Shown: positions 10,701 through 22,300 of the stretch, in pieces
How the letters are laid out: every line of letters starts with the position of its first letter
Position numbering within the stretch: the stretch's first letter is position 1
Source: Micractinium sp. NFX-FRZ
Taxonomy: Eukaryota; Chlorophyta; Trebouxiophyceae; Chlorellales; Chlorellaceae
DNA length: 64,000 bases
Assembly: GCA_029339195.1 (NCBI GenBank)
Contig: JAPTJF010000006.1
Span: 124,001 to 188,000 of the forward strand
Direction of reading: 5' to 3'
Notes under the pieces: model-generated
Seen by the model: only the letters and a program-made list of their open reading frames with translations
Told to the model about the DNA's origin: nothing
Database searches by the model: none
Made by a program: the position numbers and the translations under genes

Positions 10701-13700
10701 GGCGGGCTGGCCCTAATGAAAGGGGGGAGGTGGGCCGGAGGGTTGGCGGCGTGAGCGCCGGGAGCGGCTCTTGTGTGCCCACATGCTGACAAGTTGCCCA
10801 TGACGCATGCGTCAGATATGCCTGTGTGTGTGGACTGGACTTATGCTTGCTGTATGTCTGTGGAGGACGCCTGTTTGGCCCTGGCAGTGACTCTTGGCAT
10901 CAACATGACACATGCGCTGGTGTGGAACCCCTGCCTGCCTGCAGGCATGTTTGAGCCTCCCCCGCCCGACGCCTACGCTGTGGCCACCCTCAGCGGGCTG
11001 CTCATCAACAACCTGTCCACACTGGCGAGGGGGCGCGGGGGGGCAGCTGGCGTGCGCCAGGCAGCGGAGGGCTGGCCAACAAGAGGGAGGGTGGAGAGGC
11101 ATCGGGAGAGGTGACCAAAGGCGTGGCCAGCCAGGCACAGCGCTCAGGCTCTTGCTGGCGCCGCAATGAAGCTGGCTGCCCTTCCATACCTTCTCTGCAG
11201 TTGTTCATGATGAATTACACGGCTGTGCTGCCCCCCACCGACGCGCTGTGCGTGCATCTGGGGGTGCCCAGCTCGTACACAGGGTGAGGAGGGGGAGGTG
11301 GGGGAAGGGAGGGCATTAGGGAAAGGGGTCCTGCCTTTTGGCATGCCTGCTCCTCTCCCTGCCTGCCTGCCTTGTTGCCCTGCTTTCCAGTTCTACCGGC
11401 CATGGCTGTGCACCCCCGCCGCCCAAGCCTCTGCCTTGCGCCTGCCAGTGGCTGCGCCCCTGCCCTCCTTCGGCATCAGATTCCTGCCTCCTCCTCCTGC
11501 ATTGTTCCTCGTCGCATGCGCCTGCCACAGCCCAAAGCTGCAATCGCAAATTACGCTTCTTTTCTGCTCATTCCCCCGCAGCCTCATCATGGCTGCCTCC
11601 GACCTGGCTGCCCTCCTGTCCTCTGTCGGCATCAGCTTCTGGACGCAGGGCTCGTTCAGGGAGCCGCTGCTGGCGGCGGCCGTCTCCTGCCTGGCAGGTG
11701 CGGGTGGTGGCAGGCGGAAAAAGGGCAGGGAAGGGGGGGACAGGGCAGGCAGAAGAAGAAGAAGTACGCACTTGGGCGTGGGTGGAGGAAACCAGCAGAA
11801 CAGGGAGCGGGAGTAGACAGCGGGGCGAAATCACTGCTGGCGGCGGCCGCCTCCTGCCTGGCAGGTACGGGTGGTGGCAGGGGAAGAGGGCAGGACAGGA
11901 GGGACCGCCCCGCCCCATCCAGGCATCGTGGTGCACCCTGGCAACATGCCACCCAAACTTCACAGGTCTGCCGTAGGGCATGTCCCTCCCACCAAGCTGT
12001 GTCTGTCCAACTGGTCCACCGGCGCCCAACCCTGGGATACGCCACGAGTACGCAAGCACACGTTCTCGCCCCACCTCCCCCTCCCCTTCCTCCCCGCCCC
12101 CCAGGCAACGCCGTGTTTGTGCTGGCCTACCAGCGCCGCAGCCTGGCGCTGCTGCTGGGCGCGCGGCTGCTCAACGGGCTGGGCAGCGCACGGGTGGCCA
12201 ACCGGCGGTACACCGCAGACTATGTGCATAGGTGGGGTGGGGTGGGGTGGGTGGCAGATGGGATGAAGGGGTTTATGCTGCATTGGGCACATGCAGAGAG
12301 GAATGGGAGGGTGGGGTCGATTGGGAGAGTGCGTAAGGGAACTTTGGCAGCCTTGGCAGCGTGCAAAGGTGCTGCGTGCCTGCCGAGACTTGGGGGGAAA
12401 GACTTGTGCCAGGGCCCAAGGCAGCAGTGAAGCCGTCCATTTGTGTGACGCCGTGCGCCGACCCATCCCTGCGCCATGCTGTGCAGGGCGAAGAGAACGA
12501 TGGCCTCAGCAGGTAACAACTCCCCCCCAGCAGTGCAGCCCCTGCAACAGGGGCAAGACCGCGTGCGCGCCCTTGCTGCTTGCACCACCAGGGCAGCGTC
12601 ATGCTTCCCACAGGCGGCCGCAGTAGCAGCTTTCACAGGCAGTGCCAGGGCGCCTCTCACACCTCGACTTGTGCCAAGGGCAGAGCACGAGCTACCCTCG
12701 ACACACCACGACCACACGGACTCCAAGTGACTCTCAGTTCTGCCCCTTTAACCCCGAACCGAACCCCGACCCCTCTGTGTGCAACTTGCAGCCTTTGTGG
12801 GTGCCAGCAACCTGGGCATGGCGCTGGGCCCGCTCCTCTCCCTGCCCCTTGCCTACCTGCCCGAAGGCGCCAGCCTGGCGGGCCTGCCCTTCAACCACAT
12901 CACAGCAGTGGGCCTGCTCATGGCCGCCTTCTGGCTCGCCTTCCTGGCCGGGGCGGCGCTGTGGTTCCAGGACCCACCAGAGCGGTGAGGCGGGGTGGCA
13001 GCGTGGTGGGGGGCGGGATTGCGTGGTAAGCTGCTGTGTGGTGCGGGGCCGCAGGTTGCAGAAAAGTGTTGTGCTGGGCTGCGTGGTGTGGGGTGATTAC
13101 GTGGTTCCAGCCTCAGTGCCATCCACCCTGCCCGCCTGCCCTGCTGCCCACCTCACGCAGCGCTTCACACCCATAACGTGCACCCATGAGCGCAGGCTCC
13201 CCATTGGGCTGGCGCGCGGCAGCATGGTGCTGCCTGCAGATAGGCTGCCCACCTCCCGTGCCACGTCAGCCCGCCAGCTCAGCACGAGCCCATCTGCCAC
13301 CGTCGCTGCTGCCGCCATAGCTGTTGGCACCAACAGCGGCGGCAGCGGCCTGCAGCAGCCGCTGCTGGGCGCGGTGCGCAGCGGAGAGCCAGCGGGGGCG
13401 GAGCTGCCGGCGGGAGATGAGGAGGCGCCGCTGCTGCCTCACGCACAGCGCGCCAAAGAGGCAGAGGCGGCGGTGAAAGCGGACAAGCGGCGTGCGGCGG
13501 CGGCGGCAGCGGCCTGGAAAGCCACTGTGCCGGGCACCCTTGCCTGCACTCTGGCTCTGTTTGTGCAAAAGATGGTGGGCACAGCACAAGGGCTTCCTGC
13601 CTTCCTTTGGCTGCCACACCGCAGGGTGCAGGAGTCCCTGTGCCCACCGCCGCCGCAACACATTAGCAAGCATGTTGTCTTTCCGGTTGCCGACCCGCAG

Positions 13701-15181
13701 GTGCAGCAGTCTTACATGGACTCCCTGACCCTCCTCACCCAGAGCGCCTCACCTTTGCCTCCTAAGCCCAACCCTTTCCTTTGGCTGCTGACCCATGATG
13801 CAGGTGCAGCAGTCATACATGGACTCCCTGCCCATCGTCACCGACACCTTGCTCTCCTGGCGCTCCTCGCAGATGGGGCTGTTCATGGGGCTGGGTGAGC
13901 CCTGGGTAGTGGAAGCACACTAATTTTGAGATGCATACTGGCTAAGGGTGGTGCAGTGTTGTGAGAACAGTGTGATCCTCGCAGATGGGGCTCTTTATGG
14001 GGCTGGGTGAGCCCTGGGTAGTGGAAGCACACTTATTTTGGAGATGCATACTAGCTAAGAGGGGTACCGTGTCGTGAGCACAGTGTGGTCCTCTGAGATG
14101 GGCCTCTTCATGGGGCTGGGTGAGCGGCGTGCAATGTGCTGGAGTACAGTGCATTGGTTAAGACGAGCCAGAGTGGACAAGGTGTGCAGGAAGGGCGGGT
14201 AAGTGGGTTTGTGCGGGCACCCTTCCACCCCTGCTGCTTTGCCTGCACCGCCGCCTCCCCCCTGCGCAGCCCTTCCCGCCCGTTCCTGGTCTGCAACCAC
14301 AGATTCTCCCTGGCCCAGGGTGCCTGCCTCACTTCTGAGCCCTCCCCGACTCCTCGTCTTCTGCGCACCTCTCCCTCCTCACCAACCCCTCCATCCCCAT
14401 TTCCCTCCCCCACCCCCCTTCCTCCCCACTCAGTCTGCCTGGCAATGGTGCCCGTCAACGCCGCCGTGGGCGCCGCCTCGTCACGACTCACCGACCGCAG
14501 CATGGTCACCGGCAGCCTGGCGCTGTCCATGCTGTGCCTGGCCGCCCTGGCGCTGGGCACGCTGAGCGCACCCGTCTTTTTCGGAGCCGGCGTACTGCTG
14601 CTGGTGGGGACTGTAGTGCTGGAGGGCACGGCCACGAGCCTCATGTCAAAGTGCATCTGGCGCGGGTTTGCGCAGGGCGTGCTGAACGCAGGTGCGCCGG
14701 GTTCTGTGCTTGCAACCATGTAAGCACGCCTCTGTTGGTGGTGGTGGTGCTGTGGGGCGCAGTGCAGAGTGCTCCTGGCGGGGGCTCACGGGGGTGTGCT
14801 GAGTGCTGGAGCTGCCAGGCTTACACGGGTGGGCGAAGCTTAGGTGCGGGCGGGGGTGGAAACGGGCTGTTCACCACAGCACTGGCAGGCCCACTGTGAG
14901 CATGGGGAATGTAGACCTCCCGCATGACGCATCCCTACCTCGCCACCCCTCCCCACCCCCGCCCATGTCTGCAATTGCCCACAGGCCTGCTGAGCACGGA
15001 GGCGGGCACGCTGGGGCGCTTTGCTGGCAACGCCCTGCTGGCGCTGGCGGGCAGGCTGACTGGGCTGGGGGACAGCCGCCAGCTGGCAGCCTTTGCGCGC
15101 CTGCTCAACTTCTGCCTGCTGGGGGTGTGCGCGGCCATGCTGGCAACCCTGGCATGCACATACCGCCGCCTGAGGGGCTGA
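7713..15181 (+). CDS. SPX-MFS vacuolar phosphate transporter (PHT5/VPT type)
   Basis: Eighteen exons: 7713-7766, 7913-8188, 8547-8702, 8938-8970, 9290-9383, 9788-9891, 10209-10276, 10568-10689, 10945-11024, 11201-11283, 11582-11697, 12105-12231, 12487-12512, 12792-12984, 13196-13574, 13804-13894, 14434-14691, 14985-15181. They give 818 residues, all in phase. Residues 1 to about 240 are an SPX domain: MVGFEAQV start, YLDYKALKRCI, FYKQRSRELVE, and the basic IRKILKKFAKN helix that binds inositol pyrophosphates. From about residue 290 an MFS body follows, with 10-12 hydrophobic segments and a long Ala-rich cytosolic loop (exon 15). Plant and algal members load phosphate into the vacuole and are gated by the SPX domain in response to phosphate status. 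Introns 4 and 9 have GC donors (8971, 11025). Exon 13 is only 26 nt. Several introns contain copies of exon edges. TGTAA at 15311 may be its polyadenylation signal. Confidence 0.93.
9495..9545 (+). repeat. Intronic copy of SPX-MFS exon 5 donor edge
   Basis: The end of exon 5 and its donor (about 9340-9390; phase-1 junction GCGG/GTGAGG) recur about 155 bp downstream inside the same intron. The copy has a few substitutions and ends GCGGGTGGG, so it still has a GT at the equivalent place. Confidence 0.85.
11823..11884 (+). repeat. Intronic copy of SPX-MFS exon 11 donor edge
   Basis: The exon 11 end (CTGCTGGCGGCGGCCGTCTC through CTGGCAG and the GTGCGGGTGGTGGCAGG intron start, 11663-11720) is repeated at 11837-11884, with GTACGG at the donor position. 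It is a near-identical 45-60 bp direct repeat spanning a splice junction. Confidence 0.9.
13701..13742 (+). repeat. Intronic copy of SPX-MFS exon 16 acceptor edge
   Basis: CAGGTGCAGCAGTCTTACAT and the following coding bases at 13699-13740 duplicate the true exon 16 start at 13801-13842. The true exon continues in frame as VQQSYMDSLPIVTDTLL; the upstream copy diverges after SYMDSLTLLTQ. Confidence 0.88.
13862..14135 (+). repeat. 112-113 bp tandem repeat across the exon 16 donor, about 2.4 copies
   Basis: The unit starts near CAGATGGGGCTGTTCATGGG (13870). It includes the exon end, the GGGTGAGC donor and about 80 bp of intron, then recurs at 13982 and partially at 14095. Copies keep the Met-Gly-Leu-Phe-Met-Gly-Leu coding block and the donor. 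Only the first copy is joined in frame to exon 17 (14434). Confidence 0.92.
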
Positions 15182-15537
15182 GCAGGGGTTCGCTGAAGCT
15201 TGTGCACAGACAACAATGCCACGTCAGCGGGGCCTGCTCGCCTTTCTGTTGGAGCACAGACTACACGGTTCCTTCATTGTGTCGCCTAATCAGAATTCGT
15301 GTGCAGCTTTTGTAATTTCCCTTGCTTGTTCGTCGCTGCATTGCTCTTGTCTTGACCGACGTGTCTTGCAACCTCACTCTACGATTACCCGGTGCCGGCC
15401 TGCTGCGGCTCTGGCTCCAGCCCACATCCCTTGCCTGTCAGCAGGCGACCAGTTTCATTGCCGGGCTCATGTGCTTGTAACATTGCCCAAACACACACAG
15501 AAGGCGGCTGAGAACAGCAGCACAGCAGCACACGCCC
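15182..15537. other. Intergenic between convergent genes
   Basis: This 356 bp interval separates the SPX-MFS stop from the minus-strand ARM-like stop. It contains TGTAA at 15311-15315, 130 nt after the SPX-MFS stop, a plausible green-algal polyadenylation signal. No exon is seen. Confidence 0.55.
15311..15315 (+). terminator. Possible TGTAA polyadenylation signal
   Basis: A TGTAA pentamer, the usual chlorophyte polyadenylation element, lies 130 nt past the SPX-MFS stop codon. The motif is short, so support is positional only. Confidence 0.4.
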
Positions 15538-18500
15538 TCACGCCGCAAGCAGCCGCCCCGCCTGCTCCCGGTGCCTCCGCGGCTGCGCCTGCCCGTGCCC
15601 CCCTGCCGCTGCCTGCCCCGCACCCTCAGCCGCTTCCTCCTCCACCTGGGCAGCAGCAGCCGCATCCTCCAGCCGCTGCATCACTCCCTGAAGCAGCTCA
15701 TCACTCTGAGCCTCCCTGCCAGTCATGAGCTGCACCTGAAAATCAGTGCCTGCTGCACACCACAGCGCCAGCGCGCAATCCTCTGCAAGCCCCGCCACGT
15801 CAGCGCCAGCTGGCAGGCCGCTGTGCGCCACGGTGGCGGCGGCCCTGCAGGGGGGCAGGGGAACGGCAGGTGCCGGGTTGCGCATCTCTGGCATTTGACT
15901 ATAGACACGAGGGAGAAGCTTATTGAAGCCTACACAATACAACAGCCAAAAGTGCCTTGACTACACCTGCATGAACAGCAGCCCTCACCACCGCACACAC
16001 ACGCACGCAGAGTGCCGCCCACCTGCAGCGCAGCAGCTCCTCCTCGTGCACGCGGCGCAGCACGCGCCACGTCAGCGCAGCGTGCGCGCCAGCCCTCGGC
16101 CACGTCAGCGCCAGCACCTCAAGCAGCATGCCCAGCGCCTGCGCCCTTACCGAGGACCGGGCCGCCAGGCACCAACCCAGCAGCAGGGGCATGAGGCGGG
16201 CAGAGTGTGCTGCCAGCTGAAGGCCTAGCTGCGGCAGGAGTGGCGTGGCGGCGGACAGCCAGGCGGCGGCACGCTCCGGCTGCAGTCCTCCCAGTTCTCC
16301 GTGGTCCAACAGGGCTGCACCACAGGCATGGTGGGAGGCATGAAATGAGATGACAGAGCTGAGGTGCGGAGGGTGCCCACTTGGTAAGCAGGCGGCCTCA
16401 ATGCTATGCCCTGCTCATCTGCCCCGTCCTGCTGCAGGCTGCACCGAGCGGCCTGTACACAGCGCGCCGCTGCACAGCACAGCACGGCATGCACACCAAC
16501 GGCAGCACTACACATTAGCATGCACTTGCAGCCATCGGTCATCAGCCTCGTGACATGCATCCAGCCTGCGTGCACCCCACCCCACCTCGCCCACCGCACC
16601 CGACATGACGTCGTGATACACCAGCGAATAAGGGTTGCTGCCTTCCAGGCAGGAGGCAACGGCAATGGCTGCCGCCGCCGCCGCCGGCCAGCTGGCGTCA
16701 GCGCCGCCCGCCAGCACGCCTTTGGTGGCACGCAGCAGCGGCGCAGCATGCGGCCTGCAGGAGCAGGTGGAGGAAAGGGGCCGGATGGGCGCGGGTGGGC
16801 CGTGCGGGGGCCGTGCAGGGGCAAGCCGGGGCAGGGCTGCCGGCAAGGGGCTTGAAGTGCTGCAGTGGTGCATCATATGGGAGGAAAGCACCCTGCCATT
16901 GAAGTGCAACGCTGCTGGCGCCGCTCATGGCACACCCAGCCTGCCTCGGGCATGAGCTTGCCGTCCTGCACCGCCCCTACCTGACTCCTAGGGACGCTGA
17001 TGCACGCTGGCACCTCATGCCTGCCAGGCAGCTCTTGCCTGCCGGCTGCAAGACCCCTGCCTCCCAGCCCTCACATCGAACAGCGGCCCCTGTGTCCCAG
17101 CCCCAACGGCCCCACAGCATCGCCAGCCTGCCAGCCTGCCAGCCAGCCAACCACCATGCCGCACCTCAGGTCAGCTGCCTGCCCTTCTGCGGCCATGTGC
17201 TGCAGCGCCCACAGCCCGCAGGCCTGGGCGGGTGGGAAGGGGTCCTCCACGGCTGTCAGCACAGCATGCATGGCGTGGGGGATGGCGGCGCTGAGCTGGC
17301 GGCCGCTGAGCTGGCGCAGCAGCCAGGCCAGCTGGCCGGCAGCCACGCAGCGGTCAAAGTTGCCGGGGCCTGTCACGGGGGCCAGGGGCATGGGCACGGG
17401 CAGGGGGTGGTCAACACCTGGCGCACTGAACACAGCCGGCGGCTGGCGTGGCAGGGCATACCAATCAGGGCAGCACCAGATGAGCCAGGGCACGACAGTG
17501 CCAGCAGGCAAGCTTGCCGAGGTCTGTGCTGTGTGCCCCTGTGTGCTGCCACTCCCAGCTGGCGGCAGATGAAGTACACCCCCTACGGAGCTCACCGGTG
17601 TACGGCTCCAACCGTGCCATCTTGTGCCGCCCATGCTCCACCTTGGCTGCCAGCATAGGCAGCAGCCGGCGCAGGGCGGGCTGGAGCGCCAGCACCAGCA
17701 ACCGCTGAACCGCCTCGGGCTGCCGCCGCTGCTGTTGGGGGTGCTGCTGCCGCTGCCGCAGCTGGGGGTGCTGCTGTTGCTGAGACTGGGCAGCACACGC
17801 CTCTTGTAGGAGCGGCTCAGGAGAAGCAGCAGCTGCCGCCAGGCTGTGCGGGGGACCTTCCAGGCTGCTGTTTGGCACAGCCTGGGCTAGCTTGCTGCCT
17901 AGCGCTGCCAGCAGCTGCTGGGCCGACGCCGCCACCTCGGCGGTCGCCCAGGGGCGGCGCAGGCGGGGGTCGATGCCATATAGTGCAGCACTCAGCACGG
18001 CCGCGGCTGGCAGGTCGGCGCTAGGTGGTGTGGGGCCCCCAGCCAAGGCCTCTTCGGTGTCCATCTCTTCGATTATAAATGATGGGGCCGGCCGCTGCCG
18101 CTGCCCGCCAGCTGCCGCCCTGTCGGCAGCTTCTGCCAGCACTCCGAGGCCCAGCTCGGAAGCATCCAGCTGTTCCACGAGCTGTGCTGCAAGTTGCAGC
18201 TGCAGAGCCGTGGCGGCAGCCCAGCTCGCCGCCAGCTGCAGCGCGTCGGGAGAGCTTGGCTCTGCCGGCGAGTCGTCGACGGCGGCAAACAGGGCAGGGT
18301 CGGCGGGCGGCAGGTGCTGGATCAGCTGCTGCAGGAGCGCAAAGCCGCTGCTGCCGAGTCCTCCTGCGTTGGTGGATGCGCAAAGAGCAAGCTGAGTGGC
18401 CAAGAGGCAAGGCGAACAGACGTGTGCGCAGTGCCATTGGATCTGGCACAGACCCACCCGCACCTCCGGCCTGCATATGAGACATCAGCGCCCGCAGCCG

Positions 18501-18548
18501 GGCGATGCGCTGTGCCGGGTTGGCCGGAAGAAGGGCCTCTGGTTCCAT
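15538..18548 (-). CDS. ARM/HEAT-repeat-like protein (possibly Tti2-like)
   Basis: Six exons on the minus strand: 18464-18548, 17596-18363, 17165-17417, 16600-16754, 16023-16314, 15538-15844. They give 619 residues with all junctions in phase. The start MEPEALLPANPAQR is the first Met of exon 1. Nearly the whole protein is Leu/Ala-rich amphipathic helices. Clear repeat-like pairs lie in exon 3 (residues about 285-370) and exon 5 (about 420-520), the latter including LQPERAAAWL, PLLPQLGLQL and LTWRVLRRVHEEELLRC. Exon 2 has a Gln-rich linker. This is an alpha-solenoid of the ARM/HEAT type. The length, the LLxPL...LGW pattern and the C-terminal layout would fit a Tti2-like chaperone co-factor for PIKK kinases, but I cannot confirm that by reading, and plant ARM proteins of unknown role are equally possible. 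The gene is divergent from the p25-alpha gene, 814 bp away. Confidence 0.65.
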
Positions 18549-19362
18549 CTGTCTAGCTTTAACTGTGAACTGACTGTAAATTCTACAACCTTGAGGCATT
18601 GTAAAAGCAAACATGCAGCTATGGAAGGAGAACTCCGCACACTGCTGTGAGCGCTGGGGCGGGAGGTCTTGCAGCAAGCGGCGGTGGTGATGTCAACATG
18701 ATGGACCTAGTCTGCTGCCCCACATTGTGATGTGCCATGGAATCACGCCGATATCTTACGTCAATAGTTACACTTGAAGCAGAAGTGGATTGAACCAGCG
18801 GACGGTTCAACCGGTTGCAGACGGTTCAACCGCACGGTGGCAGCGTCAAATCAAAGGGAAACGTGTTTCTGCGACAGCCCAGTGCTGCACAAACCACCAC
18901 AGTATGGTGCCACTTTTAGTGGATGTACTGACAGGGTCATGAGGAGTAGCAAGGTCGCGGCTGTTGGACCGTGCACCTGCTTTGCATGCTGCGCCACAAC
19001 CCTGGCTTCCCACGTTCATGTCCCGCATGCATAGAGTCCAAGGCACAGTGCTGACATTGCAGGCACCCAATCTGCCGACAGAAGGCGCGCGGAGAGCCCG
19101 CCAAATTGACGAGCAAGGTGTGTGCCCGCAAGCCCTGCCACAAACTCGCCCTCCGCCGCCTGTTTCGCATTCAGCTCCATGATCGGAATGCTGGGTCGAG
19201 GGCACGTTCTCGCGGGGTTCCCGTATTCCGTGCTGGGTCCTCGTGACTCGCCGCCTAACAACAACTCGGGGCTTGCATGTTCGGGGCGCTGCACCGCGAC
19301 CCACCTCCTCAATCAAGGGATGCACGCGATCCGAGTTACCCTTTGCCCTGCAGCGCCGCGCC
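18549..19362. other. Divergent intergenic region
   Basis: This 814 bp interval separates the start codons of the ARM-like gene (minus) and the p25-alpha gene (plus) and should hold both promoters and 5' UTRs. It is less GC-rich than the genes. A short tandem GACGGTTCAACCG motif occurs twice at 18798-18833. No exon is supported. An in-frame upstream ATG at 19243 could lengthen the p25 protein by 40 residues, but that sequence is not conserved-looking. Confidence 0.5.
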
Positions 19363-22300
19363 ATGAACCAACAACCACCGGCACCCGCCGGCGCCGGCAC
19401 TGCCGCCGCCGCATTCGCCAAATACTGCCGGGGCCCGGGCGCGGGCATGCGCGTGGAGGAGCTGCGGGCGGTGCTGCAGGATCTAGGCCTGCTGGAGGGG
19501 CGCACTATAGAGGATGCTGCGCAGTTTGTGGTGCGCCAGGTGCGCTCCCCACTCCTGCTGCACCGCCTGGCCCCACACGCCGCCCGTGCATCTGGGTGCC
19601 AGCCATGCACTTGCTTCCTTCCCTACCCGTGTGCTACTGAATGAGCTGCACCGCACATGACCTGATTGACTGCCCTGCACCTGCTTTGGGGTGTCACGGC
19701 TTGCACTGGCCCACACGCCAAGAGCATGCGCCCCTCCCACCCAACCCGCCCCGTCTGCTTCCCCCCTCCCCTGCCCTGTCCACACGAGGGATTCGGAGCA
19801 ACAGTTCGCTCTGGCCGACAAGCGCACCAAAGATGGGCGCCTGGACCTGGCGGAGTTCAGCGCATTCTACCGCAAGGTGGGGCTACCATACTGATTGCCA
19901 TGCAATGTTGTGAGTACAGAAGACGTGTATATTGGGATTCCCGCATCCATCCCCCCTTCATTGCAGGGTTGATCCTGTAGGCATGCAATGCTGAGCCACC
20001 ACCTCCAAGGCTGGCCACCCCCCGCAGGTCACCGCCCCCCAGCTGCTGGATGTGCTGGCGGGCGAGATGCCCGCTGAGCTGGCGCAGCTGCGCGCCAGCT
20101 TCCTGGCGTACGCCGCGTTTGGGGCGCTGCGGGGGCCGCCGCCGCCCACGGAACTGGATGGGGTGGGTGGGTGGCCAGGGGAGGGCGGGAACGGGTTGGT
20201 GGCAGCGATATCATTGGCAGAGGGGCGGGGAAAGGCGGGGCATGTGTCAGGGAAGTTGAGCGGGCAGGGTGGCTGGATGGGGTGATGTGGCGCCGGCGCA
20301 GCAGATGTGTGCCTGCCCGCCCACCCGCCCATGCATGCATTTGCCAACTAGCATGTCAATGCACTCCTGCCGTGCGCCGCCTCGCCACGCCTGCCACCGG
20401 GCCCTGCCTGTCTGTGCCCCACAGGCGCGATGCACTAAGCTGTGCCGCCTCCCCAAAGCCCGTCTACGAACTTATACAAACACGCATGTGACGAGTCGAA
20501 ACCACAAACCCATCCTGCCCCGCAGGCGCGCTTCATGAAGCTGTGCCGGGAGAGCGGGCTGGTGGGACGGCAGATGGCGAGCGCCACCGACTGCGACCTC
20601 ATTTTCACAAAGGTCAAGAAGCGGGCGGCACGCAAGATCGGGTTCGAGCAGGTGGGGCTCCCCCTGGGGGCGAGCTGGGCAAGTGAACAGGGAGGCCTGC
20701 CTGCCTGCCTACCAGCCTGCCTCATGTTCTTCCTCCCAGCTACCGTCATCTCCGTCCCCACCCCACCCCACCCACTCACCCACCTGCCCTCCTCCACCTC
20801 TCTCCCTGCCCCCCCAGCTGCCCTCCCCCTTTCTTTCTTCCTCCCTTCCCCCCGGTTTCTGGAGGCTCTCGACATGGTAGCCTCCAAGGCGGGCACCTCC
20901 CAGGGCACTGCCACGAGCCACAAGGCGGCCTCCCCCGCCGTGCCTACTGTGCCTTCCCCCCACCTGCCCTCCCCTTTCTTTCTTTTGATCCTCCCCCTTC
21001 CTTTCTTCCTACCTCCACCCCCCCAGTTTCTGGATGCCCTGGACCTGGTGGCATCCAAGGCGGGCATTGCCTTGGGCGAGGTGGTGCGCCAGGTGGCGGC
21101 CGCCGGCGGGCCCACCGCCAATGGTGCCACCGCCGCCGAGGCCGTGCGCTTCCATGACGACATGTCAACCTACACTGGTGGGTGGGCGGGAGGGAAGGGC
21201 GGTGTGGAGGAAGGAAGGGGAGGAAGGCTGGTGGATGCGTCGATTTACATGGGTGGGCGGGTGGGGAGAAAGGGACGGAGGAAGGAAAGGATACGGGTGG
21301 GTGGGTGGTTCTGGAAGGGGGGTGGCAGGTGCCAGCCCAATCGCAGCTGGCCCCCTCTCCCTTATCCTAACCCTAATCCTAACCCTAAACCCTATCCTCC
21401 CGCACCATGCCCCCTTCTGCCCCCCCGGCAGGCGTGCATGCCCGGCGCAGCTCACAAGCCAGCGAGGGCAGCCAGCAGTCTGGCAGCCGCCAGGCGCCCA
21501 GCGGCACTGCCGCTGCCGCTGCCGGTGGGCAGCGCCGGAGCAGCGTGGGCTCTGGCCAGGTGGCGCCTGGCGGGGCAACACCCAGGGAGCAGCGCTCTCG
21601 GCCGAGCGGTGCCAGCGGGGTGGGGGTGAGGCCTGCTGCCTCCGCTGTCTCTGTGGCTGACGCGCTGCCTGCCTGCCAATTCGCACGCTTGTATTGTGCA
21701 CATGTCAGGGCTCTGTCTTCCGGGGTCTTCCCCTGCCAGCTGCAACCACCAAGTTTGGCAGAACAGGGCAGACTGGCGGTGCATCTTGCTTGGGCAGCTG
21801 CCCCGCGTCTGATGGCCGCAGCGCTGTGCCCGCCCGCCTCCCTGACACCTGGCAGTGCGCACATGCACACACTGTCTGCTGCCCTCGTTCACTCTGTCTC
21901 GCCCCGCTTGCCTCCACCTGCCCGCCATCTGGCATGCTCTGGGCGTGTTGCGCAGCAGGCCTGCACTCCGGGGGTGGAGAGCCGTGACAGCGTGCGGGAC
22001 ACGTTCCGAGCATTCGCCAGTTTTGGGCTGGGCAGCTCGCCGGCCGCCGGCAAGGTGGGTGGGCAGGGCGGTGGGTGGGAATTGGAGGGACGGCAAGGGC
22101 AAGAGGGGAATACGGGCCGTAGAACGGAGCTGGCCTGCCCAGCCGCTGCCCACTAATGCCTGCTCGGTAAATCACCTTAAGCTGCCTGTTTTCCACTTGT
22201 ACAATTTTTGGCAACCACACGAAGCTGCCATCCCCCACGAGTGCCCTTGCCTCCCAGCCGCCCTTGCCTCCCGCAGCGCATGGCACAGGCCCCCCCCACC

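Noticed and set aside
19741..19876. Frameshift in p25-alpha exon 2
   Set aside because: Joining exon 1 directly to GGATTCGG breaks the EF-hand frame, but acceptors at 19798 or 19804 restore it, so no frameshift is needed.
20422..20465. Extra exon of the p25-alpha gene
   Set aside because: It repeats the start of exon 4 but loses the conserved frame after a few codons. Including it would duplicate and break the domain.
21364..21396. A chromosome end or assembly join at the telomere-like block
   Set aside because: The p25-alpha gene continues in frame on both sides and the block is only 33 bp and degenerate.
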